Positions 11,451-22,184 of a stretch of 64,000 nucleotides of DNA are shown one piece after another. Numbering within the stretch: position 1 is the first letter of the stretch; every line of letters starts with the position of its first letter. The stretch covers positions 702,831 through 766,830 of the forward strand of contig CM030936.1 of assembly GCA_018136815.1 (NCBI GenBank), in the 5' to 3' direction. The position numbers and the translations under genes are program-made. Under the pieces are notes generated by a model. It made no database searches. It was not told the DNA's origin and saw only the letters and a list, made by a program, of their open reading frames with translations. Source of the stretch: Isochrysis galbana (Eukaryota > Haptophyta > Isochrysidales > Isochrysidaceae).

Positions 11451-12089
11451 TTGGCGTAGTGGAGTGGCTGTGGCTGTGGATGTGGATTGGGACTCTAAAG
11501 ATTGTTGAGACAAGGAATGGGGCTCTCCAGGGGCGACCGTGCTCACGGAGGGCTGAGCACGGGGAGCACTGGGGCTGGAGGGAGGCATGGCACCGGCACT
11601 TACATAGTGTTCAGTATTTTCGATCCGGTAAAGGTAAAGGCGCCCCCCGCAACAAACACCTTCGCAAAATGATCACCCCCCTATATTCCGTCGACAGGAC
11701 TTTAACATGGAGATCTCGGACGCGGGATACCACCGATCGGCTGTTATAATCTCATCTTACTTACTTACATCTTAAGCTTATTTCGGGGCCGTTGTTTCAT
11801 GACACGCGATTTCCCCGAGATCCGTCCGCGCGATCGGGTGCCCGACCTTCATCTGGTGCCTAGAGCAGGGGAGACGTCACCCGCGGAGCACCCCATGCAC
11901 CCCACAGCGCGTGCACACGGCTGCCTTGGCCACAATAAAGTCCGCCCTGGGACCCCCCGACCCGCCCCTCGCAAGAATCTCCCGCGCTCGAACTCGACAA
12001 CGACCTCTGCATCCTCGACGCTGGGGCCGTCGGCGCGTGGCTGGCGAGCGCCAACCTCCAGGCCGCCCTCGCGGCGCTCCTCTGCTCGA

Positions 12090-12770
12090 CAGCGGCGGAC
12101 GTTAGCGCTCGTGCTTTGGGGTGCGGCGGCTGCCGATTACGACGCGGCTTGGGGACGCTTCGCGCTTCGCGCTCTCATTGGCGTGGCTGGCTGGCTGGGC
12201 GGTTCCTAGCTATTTCAATATACAGCTTGGGCCGGGCACCGGGCTGATGACCAAGAACGGTCTCGCAGCGCGCCCGGTGTCGTTTTGAATTTGGGCTCTC
12301 CGAGAGAGTATTTAGGCCTGCGTTTTGCCGTTTTGGGGTTACGCTTCGTTGTGGGGGCTTCCGGGGGAGGGTCTGAGGCCCAAAGGGCATCGAATATGTG
12401 CTAGATGGGTGTTTTCCGGGGTTTCTACCGCTTTACTTTGGTGTATTTCCTCAATCCTAACTTTCTCATTTTTACACCCTTAGAAGTTGAATAATATTTG
12501 ACAGCCCTATCATCTTAGAGCCCCCATTTTTAACTTAAGGATCTCGCCCCCATTGAGTTACTGCTGGTGTCACCCCGCGGTTTCTGTATTCATCCACGAT
12601 TTAGACCACACTGAAGTCAGCCATCTCTCGAAAGAGAAATTGTTGCATTGTAGTACTCAGCGTAAAAAACAGATGCAAACAGCGCTCAGCCGATTGAGAG
12701 ACAACCGCAAATTTGCTCATGGGGACAGCATAGGGCAGCACTGAAGCGCTCTCTCTTTGGTGTGTTGCTA
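12090..12770. other. Intergenic, nothing assigned
   Basis: No supported gene, repeat or RNA. AT content rises after about 12400. Confidence 0.4.
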
Positions 12771-12888
12771 AGGGGGGAGTGCTGGGTCGGACGGGGCCAA
12801 GAAGGCCTCCGCGAAATCCTTCAAGTGTTTCTTGAATGCCGGTCCGGCACTATTGCCTTCGCCCGGCCGCCACGCGCGCCCTTGACAG

Positions 12889-14204
12889 TCATGAAAAATC
12901 GCTGTGGATATAGTAGTAGATCTTTTGGATGAGATGAGCAGCGTGGAGACATGCGAGGTGCTCCTCCACATGTCTTTTGAAGTTGTCATGCTTGCGGGCC
13001 CGCTCGTCCGGGCAGAAGTTGTGCAAGTGGATGAGTGCGAGTCCCTGACAAGAGTCGTCGAGGCTTTTCGCGTGTTCAAACAAGGCGGGCCGCACGCTCG
13101 AGCACTGGACGAGATGGCTCCCGCTGTTTGACGCCAAATGGGACAGCTGAACATCACCTGGTGCGCTCGGCGGCTGCCCGGGACAATCCTTAGCTCTTGG
13201 AATCCCCAGCATCGCGACGAGTTCCCATGCCATAGGTTCTTCGTGGACGGAATTCCCGGGGACGTCATTTTTACCGATTTTGCGCACGATCTTTTGGCGA
13301 CCGAACGGCGGCGGATCAGAGCCCCTGAGCGCGCACATCACACTCTCGGGCTCACATGCGCCGTCGAACGGCACCCTCGCAATACCGAGGAGCTCCTTCA
13401 TACTGGGGATTAGGATCTTTCGGAGACATGCGTCATCGAGGGATTCTCAAACCGAGCTGTCCTCATCAGGCAAGCTGCTACTCCCGGCGTCCGCGCAATA
13501 GAAGCCAAGAACCGCCCCGGTGCTGCCTTTGGCGAGTTGGCGCTGTTGCAGAACTCGTCGCAGAATTGCTTGATGCCGATGTCTTTAAAAAAGGCGTCGC
13601 GCAGCGAGGGAGAGGTCGTGAGTGCTTCAAGTGCGCCCCAAATGGAGCGGGACGAAAGGCGGGTGTTAAGCAACTTGAGTAGGACAATGCATCCGCCAGC
13701 AGCGATGAGGTGTTGTTTGGCCCCATCATCCATACGCTTCACCGCATCGACGTACGTTTGCTGCTCCATCAGATTCATGTCTGCCTTATCACCTATATCA
13801 TTCACCCATCCAGGGAATTTGCGCTGGAAGTGATGGAAGGTAGTGCTGCCCCATTTTCCGTCGCGAATTTGGCACGCACGTCCACTCAAGCGCAGCACAA
13901 AGACGTTGGCGCTCTGCTGGGTATCCAAGTGGATCTGCTCCGTGCACTTGTACACGGCTAGATCAAAGGCGTACTCGGTGGCTTCGAAGTCTTCTTCTTC
14001 GTCTTCCACGTCCGTCTCGACCTCCTCCTTCTGTGCGGCCGCTTCCTCTTCTATAAGCCGCGCCAGAATGACCATCACGTCACGTGGTGGCGGTGGCGCG
14101 ATTGTGGTCTGCGGCACTGGGCAGGCGCGCGGCGGCTTTGGTCGTGGGGTGAAGGTTGATGGCTGTGGGTAGTGAGGTCGTTTGATGCCTCTAGTGGACT
14201 GCAT
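12889..14204 (-). CDS. Armadillo-like protein, frameshifted or with an unrecognised junction
   Basis: The first frame starts at ATG 14204 and runs to a stop at 13410: a Pro-rich start, an acidic tract (VEDEEEDFE), then helices of armadillo character (AAGGCIVLLKLL, SSRSIWGALEALTTS). The protein pattern continues in another frame from about 13445 to 12889 (DDACLRKILIPSMKELLGIA ... FKRHVEEHLACLHAAHLIQK). No intron of normal size fits between the frames, so a one-base indel or an assembly error near 13450 is likely. No domain assignment beyond repeat helices, and partners are unknown. The alternative is a decayed gene. Confidence 0.5.
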
Positions 14205-14606
14205 GGAGGGAGGGGAGGAGGGAGGGGGGAGGGAGGGAGAGGAGGGGGAATGGGAAGCCGAGACTCTTGGGTCTGGGGGGGTGAAAAGTGATAGATAAAA
14301 GAGAGAGAGTAGGGGAAGAAAGGATGGGGGGTGGAGATGGCGGGAGAGAGAAAGAGGGGGGGGGAGAGGGGGGGGGGGGGAAGGGCAGCAGAGGGGGAGG
14401 GGGAGGGTCTGTGGAAGAGAAGAAGGAGAGGCAAGATACCGGGAGAGAGGGGGGGAGAGAGAGAGAAGGGAGAGGGGGAGAGAGGGGGGGAGACAGAGAG
14501 AGCCGCGGCGTGGCCGGCCGGACGGAGAGAGAGAAAAGAGGAGAAGACTCTGGTTTCTCCCTCTCTTCCTCGCTCTCACTCTCTTCTTCTTCCTTTCTCC
14601 TAACCC

Positions 14607-14608
<2 letters not shown>

Positions 14609-14662
<54 letters not shown>
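14609..14662 (+). repeat. (CT)n microsatellite
   Basis: About 27 CT units with little interruption. It is preceded by a G/A-rich tract from 14205 to 14560, so the purine bias switches strand at about 14550. Confidence 0.9.
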
Positions 14663-14665
<3 letters not shown>

Positions 14666-15269
14666 CCACCGCCGCGCACCACACTGCGCACACCGCACAC
14701 CGCGCATGGCGCTCGCGCGGTTCATTCACGTGCGCGCGGCGGTTCATTACGTACTCTGCCGGGTGCCTGTGCGCGCTGCGTGGGTGTGCGCGCCCCGGGA
14801 GAGAAGAGAGCTTTGTCAGGGACACGGGGTCGTCTTCTGTCTGGGGAGGTCCCAAAGAAAGGGAGGATTTTTTTTTGGGGGGGGGAGGAGGGAGGGAGGG
14901 AAGGGGGGTTAAACGGGGAGGGGGAGGATAAAGAGAGGGCGGGGGGGGGGGGGGGGCAAAGAGCTCTCCTCTCTCTTCTGTCCATTCGCTCGACCTGCAG
15001 CCAGACCCAAAAACAACCCCCCCCAACCTCTGGGAGTTGGCGCGTTGGCGCCTCTGAGGAGCTGGGTGGGGGCTGCTCGGCCAAGCACGCCAGAGGTCAG
15101 AGGCTAGGGGGCCGGTCCAGAGGCTCAGGTGGCGGTCGGACGATCGGCAGCCCGACACGGCGCAGCATCGGGCGGGCGTTGCGTTCCGTCCCTCGGCTCT
15201 CGAGATTCTCCATTTCTCTGCTTGCTCTCGATCTCGCCTCCGGCTTCCAGTGCCTGCCCATCAAGGGGG

Positions 15270-15500
15270 AGGGCAAGCCCATCACGGAGTTTTGCACTTC
15301 TGCACCCACCGCCAAAAGTACGAGTTTAATTACCTTCCGTTCGGCGTCCAGTCCGGCCCCTCCTACATGTGTCGTCTCATGGACGCGGTACTCCAGGGCC
15401 TCGCGTGGGAGATACGCATGCCGTACCGGGACGACATCGGGATTTTGTCGACAGGCACAAGCACCATGCACCATGCTCGAGCCCCTCTCCACCACTGAGC
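15270..15500 (+). mobile_element. Ty3/gypsy reverse transcriptase fragment
   Basis: The frame contains KYEFNYLPFGVQSGPSYMCR, LMDAVLQGL and a YRDDIGIL box in the place of YLDDIL. Order and spacing match the fingers-palm part of gypsy RT. Only about 75 residues survive. Repeat family R2 copy B begins directly downstream, so R2 may derive from this element. Confidence 0.75.
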
Positions 15501-15539
15501 CATAGACCACCAGAGTCGATAGGAAGGCACCTAGGGACA

Positions 15540-16400
15540 GAGAGGCCAGCGAGGGAGAGGCAGGAGAGGCCAGGGGCTCAGCCCCAGCCTCCACTGCCCC
15601 TTGAGCTGGCCCAGCTGGCCCTCTGGGAGGACCCAAGGGTCCCCTCAGAGGGGGGCCATGGCGCGCGCAGGCATCGCACGCCCGTTAGGAGAACGAAGAG
15701 AATGACGAAAAAAGCACGACAAAAAAACGACACGATCTGACACACACACAAAAAATCTTCTTAAAATCCCCCGCTACATGTGCGGCGTGAGGCAGAGTGC
15801 TATTGAATCTCCCTACTTACTACCCAACCTTATTAACCCCCGTCAACCCCCTTCCCCTTCCCCAGTTCCCTCTTTAGCGGAGAAGCAGGTTCCGGGGAGG
15901 CCACGCGCGCTGCTTCGGCCGGGAGTCGGAGAGAAGGGAGCGGGAGACGGTGGCTCCTCCTTTGCTCTAACTTGGGCTCGCGATGTGACACACAAAAAAG
16001 GTAATACTCACGCCTGTTTACGATAGCGCTGTTTACAGGTCGAAACCTCGCGGGACACACGAATGCCGCGAAAGCGCGGCGATGGTTGAAAAAAGAACGC
16101 GAGAAGAGGGGGCCGAGACCTCCCAGGGGCACGAAGTGTCACACGCAACAGGCGTTTATGTTTGTTTTGCCACAGGAACACCACACCAGCAGGTCTGCCC
16201 CAGCCAACCCCCCTGCACTTGGCCCGTTGTAGTGCACGCCAACCCCCCCCCCCCCCCGATACCAAAAACATATGAATGAAGGGGGTGGTGTAAGGGAGTG
16301 AGTGTACTGGGGTATAGGCGATGTCATGAGTGAGTACCGTGAGTACGTGGACCCGTATAGCTAGCGTGAGTATCCCGAATCTTCAGATGTTTTGCATTAT
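15540..16400 (+). repeat. Dispersed repeat family R2, copy B (longest)
   Basis: It carries the GGGAGAGGCAGGAGAGGCCAG block, the ATCTTCTTAAAAT step, GCTACATGTGCGGCGTGAGG, the C/T stretch, GCTTCGGCCGGGAGT, and a distal part with AGGGAGTGAG, GAGTACCGTGAGTACG, CTAGC and GAATCTTCAG that also ends copy D at 28555. Confidence 0.6.
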
Positions 16401-16515
16401 ATTATTGATTTTGATTTGAGTGGACATCAACATTAAATCGACACCGACTGGCGCACTACATCAATTGCAAATGGTTACATTCAGAAGTGATTCGGCGCTT
16501 GCACGAGGCTAAGGG

Positions 16516-19500
16516 TCACGGCACGTCGATGGAACTACCGCGAGACACACGAGAAGAACGCGCATGGCGGAGGCGTCCACGTGGAGCAATTGTGTCATCA
16601 GGCAATGTTTCGCCGTAAGCACGCACAACCTACATGAACGAGTCGTCCCGATTGTATGAGCTGGCGATGGTCATAGGAATAGATGAATATCGATGGGGAA
16701 AAATCAGCGTCCAGAATCATGGCTGTGTGAATTGGCGTGGCACACAAAGCGCGACCGTCGAGACGGTATAAAAATACTTTACAGATCGTACCTGTGTGAA
16801 CGTAGAATTAGCGAAGATATCTACGAATTCGTACTGTGATACCTCACCATTTCCATCTACGTCCATCAAGCTCATTGCATGCTTCACCTGTAAAGCACGC
16901 CAATTGGCACGACATACGTTTGCGTGAGATGAACAGGCATCCTAACATTTGCACGCGAGTAGCATTTCTTGCTTGCCGTCCAATGCAGAAAGACAACAAG
17001 TTTTGCTTGCCATCGAGCGACTAGAAACTGGCCAAGGCGACCATGGTAGCAACGCACCTCCGTCTCCTCGACGTTTCGATGACCACGCATTCTCTCTGAT
17101 AGATCCATCATCAGAAGTTTGAGCTCATCTTCCTCCAAGTAGCCCGAGCCATCTGAGTCGTAGCCTCGGAAAAGCTCCAATGCCTGCATCCAAGGAGGTC
17201 CGAGTACGACCCGGTGGGGCAGCAGGTGAATCCATGAAGGGGTGATACAGGGGAAGAGGGGCGCTGGGAAGGCGGGGGGGGGGGGGGGGCGATGTTGGGG
17301 GTACGAGGAGGCCGACCTTGGGGGGGGGGGGGGGGGGGGAAGGGGGGGGATGCGAAAGCTGACGACTCGATGAAGCATCGATACCTGCTCTTGACTTAGT
17401 ACAGATTCAGACTGGTAGAGAAGAAGCGCGCCGCCCTTATTTTGCTCGTGTGACGCCACAGAACGAACAAGATATTCATGAGAGCTCATTTCGATCTGAG
17501 ATGAACAAGGCATAAGGAGAGGCGTCGCCAGACGAATACACGAGGCAGATGCGACCACCACTGGCTGCGTGTGCGGTTTGGCGACCTCGCGACAACCCAT
17601 GCCTGCTTGCGCAGCCTAACGCCCTCAGACAGTTGCGCAAGCCTGGCTGATCCAAAATCTCACCAGCCGTGAAAGGGTGCGGTCGAAGGCGAAGGCTTCA
17701 TCTGACGTGTCGGGAACGTATGTGGCGGTCCCAATGAGGTCGCCGTGCGCGGCAGTGACGTCGCCGGCATCACCCTCAGCGAGATACAACTTCTCCATGG
17801 GCACCTAGGATAGCGTAGGGATGATACTTTGTGGCGACCTTGGGCAGCCATGTGCTTGCTTTTGGTGTCCACCATATACATGAAGGAGTCTGGCCACACC
17901 TGCGCGGAGACGATCAAACGAACCTTCTTGTCGTAGAACGCGTCGACGAGTGTAATCAGCCGACGCACCTGTATACATTCGCGTAGGGGGATTGAATGCC
18001 GGCGAACAAATGGTTGCTTAGGGCATAGCATAGCAGTTCGAGGCAACTGCTTCAAAAATCTGATGCGCTTGTCGCTTACTCTATTAATGTCATTCCGTGT
18101 GAGTTGAGGCACGTCCTCTACGAACACAGTGTGGAAGGCAGAGGCAATGCCCAAATAATCCTCCGCGCCGAGTGGCCGGCCACAAAGCTCATCAAACTTG
18201 AACCGGGCAATAGCTGCATGCGATGCCGCCCGCGGTACAGTCACCGTACGGCCCCGGAGAGCGAGTGCGAGTGATGTGGTGTGACCACCTTTGCTGAGCT
18301 CGATGAAAAACTCGTCGATCTGCCATCAGAGGTAGTGGAGGGAGCAATTGCGTGACAAAACAAGCTGTAATATCCGGAACCTTGAGCTCGACTGCTCGGA
18401 ACTTGCAGTGATCTGTCAAGGTGCGGCACACTCTATGGATCTCGCAAGCGCTCCATTTGCCTGCTTTGCAGTCTCTTCGCCCAAAGGCGTCAAATATGTG
18501 CGCCTTCCTCGTGAGACCTCGGCGAGCATCCGGTAATCTGTGGTCGACTCGAGATCGTGGCACTCGCACCTGCACCACGGTTTCGGGAGTGAACACTCAC
18601 GGGTGTCGGCACGGTGGACGGGGCCAACGCACATTGATCATTGAGTGCCACGAATCAGCCCCGCCTCACCGTGCCTTGAGATCGTCTATAAACGGAAGAA
18701 ATAGTGGGCGCTGGAGCCCATTGAGATAAAGTTGGTCAGGAGGACGATTGGATGTGGCGACCATCACCAAGCCGTACGCAAAGAGCCTGCGGAAAAGCCG
18801 ACGCATGACCAGCGCGTCGGCTACATCCGTCACCTGTACAAGCGAGGGAAGGAGAAACGTGTGGCAATGCCGCTGTACCCTCACATTTGAATCGATTCAT
18901 AGCTGGGCAAGCATTTGCAAGAGCCAAAAAGAGACAGAAGTTGGCAAGGGGATGTGGATCGATCTGGTGGACCTGAAACTCGTCAAAGCATAGAAGCGTC
19001 GTCGACGATGCGATGCCGTGCGCAACCAGTGGTACCGGGTCGCCGGAATCCGGCGCCTTTGTGCGAATTTCGTGCATTCTTCGGTGCACATCAAGCATAA
19101 ACTCATTGAAGTGCATGCGGCGCTTCCTACAAACAAAAACCGAGCATGGTGTAGTGATTCCGATTCGGCGCGCCGACTCTTGCAGCTCGGCAACACCGTG
19201 ACAAGATGCAAACTAGCAGGAGTGGTCCATGACTTAAGCTGGAAGCATGCGCTTGCAGCTCGGCAACACTGTGACAAGATGCAAACTAGCATGAGTGGCC
19301 CATGACTTAAGCTGGAAGCATGCGTGCCAATGCCCTTCAGGACCAGCACACAGCCATCCGGTTAGAAAAATGACATGGGAAATGGAGCTTCCCGAGGCGT
19401 CGTACTTGGCATCTGGCACCGCCGCGCAAGCAAAGAAGGTGTCCATAAGCAGGGTCTTGCCGCAGCCGACACCGCCATACATATATAGTCCTAATGGCGC

Positions 19501-19935
19501 CTTGACGCCATCCAGTGTCGGCTCCACGCTAGCCTTGGCCTTGTTCTCACCCGCATCACGGCTGAAGAGCGAGGTGAGCAAGCTCCACAGCCCTCCAGCG
19601 CTGTCGCTGTCGCCGAGGCCACCCTTGGCATCGACACCGGTGTAAGCGGTACCGCCAGCCACTGGCTGGCCGTACGCGTCGAACTGCGGCCCGCGCCACT
19701 GCTTGGCGCCTGAGGGCGCAGGCGGTGGCTCAAGCGGTGGCGGCGTAAAGTGACGAAGCTCTGCCGCCAGCCGATCCAGCTTGGTGAGCGCAGCCATCTG
19801 CTTAGCATCGTGGCGCAGGATGCCGGCGTCGATTCCTTCCTTCACCACGCGCAGCGGGCTCAGTCCTGGCGCCGGCTGCAGTCCCGGGGGAAGCGCTGTT
19901 GAGAGCAGCCGGCGCCGCGCGCCACACGACGCCAT
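16516..19935 (-). CDS. AFG1/ZapE-family ATPase with C-terminal EF-hand pair
   Basis: Eleven exons, 19935-19352, 19126-18973, 18833-18670, 18569-18461, 18319-18080, 17968-17900, 17804-17664, 17495-17385, 17183-17058, 16887-16792 and 16629-16516, give 635 residues in one frame. [18 protein letters not shown] looks like a mitochondrial presequence, so I prefer ATG 19935 over the low-complexity extension to 20325. Walker A is GGVGCGKT (154-161), Walker B LLCFDEF (239-245), followed by [57 protein letters not shown] and [14 protein letters not shown], all AFG1 hallmarks. Where AFG1 normally ends, two calcium loops follow: [12 protein letters not shown] (533-544) and [12 protein letters not shown] (575-586). 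AFG1 acts in mitochondrial protein quality control; calcium control here is inference. Intron 4 appears to be GC-AG. The exon 1 donor is the least certain junction. Confidence 0.87.
19184..19323. repeat. 70-bp tandem duplication inside AFG1 intron 1
   Basis: Two copies of a roughly 70-bp unit (GCAGCTCGGCAACACCGTGA ... AAGCTGGAAGCATGCG) with a few mismatches lie inside the first intron. Confidence 0.8.
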
Positions 19936-20376
19936 GCCGCGCCCGGCGGGTCGGGGGTAGGGGAAATGGGAGAGGAAATGGCCGGAGTACTCCGGGGGTA
20001 GCCAACTCCTAGCACCTTTGTCCTTCCCCCCGGTATTATCCTTACCTTGGCTCGGGCGGGGCGGTGCAGGAGGGAGACAGAGGAAGGAGACAGAGGAAGG
20101 GTGGAGCGAGGAACGAGGGAGAAGCCCGGTGGTCGGGTCGCAAAGGGGTAGAGGCAGTTTAACAGTTGAAGCGGCGCTGGGGTCGGGCGGGGGCGGTGGG
20201 CGGCGCTGAGGTTGGGCGGCGGCGGCGCTGGCGGGCGTTGGCGGGCGCCGAGTGGAGGCCTCTGAGCTGTGCGGAGGAGAACGTGCCGTAGGTCGAAAAT
20301 AACGTTTAAGCCCTTCATTTGTCATTTGTGGCTTATAGGAATAAGTAAGGGTGTACTATGGCCAGGATGGGGGTAA

Positions 20377-20747
20377 GGTGTCGTTCCGTCAATTGTGGGA
20401 CATCAGACATCAGTCGAATTGAGCGATCGAATGTCGAATGTCCACAGTTGTATCTTCCCTATGGAATCGTCCCTCTGGTGGTTTGTGGCTGGTGTGGCTG
20501 TGAGTTGTGTTGGGGGTGTGTTGCATGCTGGCTGGTGTCAGCATGGAGGCTTTGCCCATGTCGTTCATGGTGATGCGCGGGCGCGGCCCGCCGGCTCCTG
20601 TGCCCACCTGACTGGGAGGGTCGTCCTGGCGCGGTCGCTTCGGCGACAGCGGCGTGTCCGTGAGCTCTTCGTCCATCATGGCGAGGGCAGCGGCAGCGAG
20701 AGCGGGCGGCGGCGCGCGCTCCATGACCCTATCGTTTTAACGATAGT
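20377..20747 (-). mobile_element. MERA-leader element, internally deleted (copy 2)
   Basis: Read on the minus strand: palindrome CTATCGTTTTAACGATAG (20729-20746), ATG at 20724 opening a 104-codon frame MERAPPPAL..., ending beside a conserved tail GTCCCACAATTGACGGAACG (about 20384-20403). The tail matches 48377 and 34609. Start and tail in one orientation suggest a short non-autonomous element. The tail also lies 52 bp upstream of the longest AFG1 frame, so it could be promoter sequence instead. Confidence 0.55.
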
Positions 20748-20759
20748 TGTCTACATGGA

Positions 20760-22060
20760 GAACAAGAAGGCCGTCCTCGCACGCGTCACGGACCTCGCCA
20801 CCCAAGATCAGCCAAGCGACATTGTCGCCTGCCAGCAAAACGACATCGAGGAAGAGGGATGTGAGAAAAAGACGACGAAGATGAAAACTCAGCCCGCGTA
20901 GCTGGGGGTTACCGCGTGTGTTGAGAGGTGGGGGAACGTGATAGCTTTGTACTCATCATCTTCGTAATAATAATATTATTGTGGCTACCCAAAAAAGAAA
21001 ACAAGCACATATGGATGACAAAAAAATATCTGGCCCTCCTTTGACGGAACGCGACTTTACCAAATGAAGGCAGACCAGGCACTGGCTCGATGGCTCGACG
21101 GCTCGACGTCGACACAGAGACAAGGAATGCGATTCTCGAGCAGATCGGGGCGCGACCTCGCGGAGGTGAAGGGCGCCTTCCCCCCCGACGCAACAAAAAA
21201 AGAGGTTAGGGCTTACACAACACAACACCTTTACCTTTACCCCATTCAGCACCACTCAGCTCCACCTGCTACCAACACACGCACACACGCAGGCAGGGTG
21301 GAGGGTGGATGGAGTGGAGAGCGGCGGCGAGCGGCGGAGGAGGATCCTTGCGTCCTTGCCGCGGGGGGGGGGGGGTGAGCGTTGCTGCGCGGTGGGCCCG
21401 AAGCGCGAAAAGGCCCAAGCCGTCTGAAAGGGCGAGTCGACCTCATAAGTCATAATCGGCCGTTGTGCTGTCGATAGCGCCCTCTGCCATGGCAGCGGTG
21501 GTGAATTCTCCCGCGACCGGAGAATTGTCGACGGCGCCGTCGAGGGCCGTCATCTTGAAGTCAAGGCGGTGCGTGGGTCCCGCCACCCAGTCGTAGACTG
21601 TAGACTGGCCTCTTCCTCTTCCGCACTTCAAACGAAGGGAGGAGGTCTCAAAAATAATGTGGCCGTGAATGCAACAAAATGACGTCCGATACCCTCTTGG
21701 TTGAACACCTCTCACTCTCGACTCTCGACAAATCGAGAGTAATCGTGCGTTGACAAAGGCTAGCAGCCAGCAACCAGGCGCCAGGCCATGGAGCTATGCA
21801 ATCGCCTTATTGAAGAGGGAAATATTGTGAAATCAGCAGCAAGAACGGTTGATATTATTAACAAATGCAACTTGGAAATTGCTCGATTACAACGAGAAAA
21901 ATTGGAGCTCTAATCTCTCCCAACTCCCAACGCACTTACTTTAGCTACTTGCGAACGTGTGCATTTGTCTTGTGTCCAGTTTCACAGCGTCTATATCGAG
22001 CATTCACAGACGACACAGAAGGTGTCGCGCTCTCATCATCTCATCATCTCATCATCTCAT
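20760..22060. other. Intergenic with one TTGACGGAACG motif
   Basis: GGCCCTCCTTTGACGGAACG lies at 21032-21051. A 90-codon minus frame at 21443-21715 has no recognised motif. Nothing else is supported. Confidence 0.4.
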
Positions 22061-22062
22061 CA
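22030..22062 (+). repeat. CATCATCT octamer tandem repeat
   Basis: Four head-to-tail octamers end at a possible start codon (ATG 22062) of the FkbM gene. Confidence 0.8.
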
Positions 22063-22184
22063 TGGTGGGATTAGTAGCCCCGGGAATGCGTCTGCTGCAA
22101 GTCGGCAGCGAGGAGCGAGGAGGGCGTGGGGTCTCCTCGGCCGCCATTCCTTGTGCCTCCGCCTGCGGTGTTCCCCCGCTTCGG

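Noticed and set aside
14288-15505. 405-codon plus-strand Arg/Gly-rich frame
   Set aside because: It runs through a purine tract, the (CT)n run and the RT fragment in the wrong frame. Composition explains it.
19935-20325. N-terminal 130-residue extension of AFG1
   Set aside because: Pro/Ser-rich, and it ends just before a good mitochondrial presequence at ATG 19935. More likely 5' leader.
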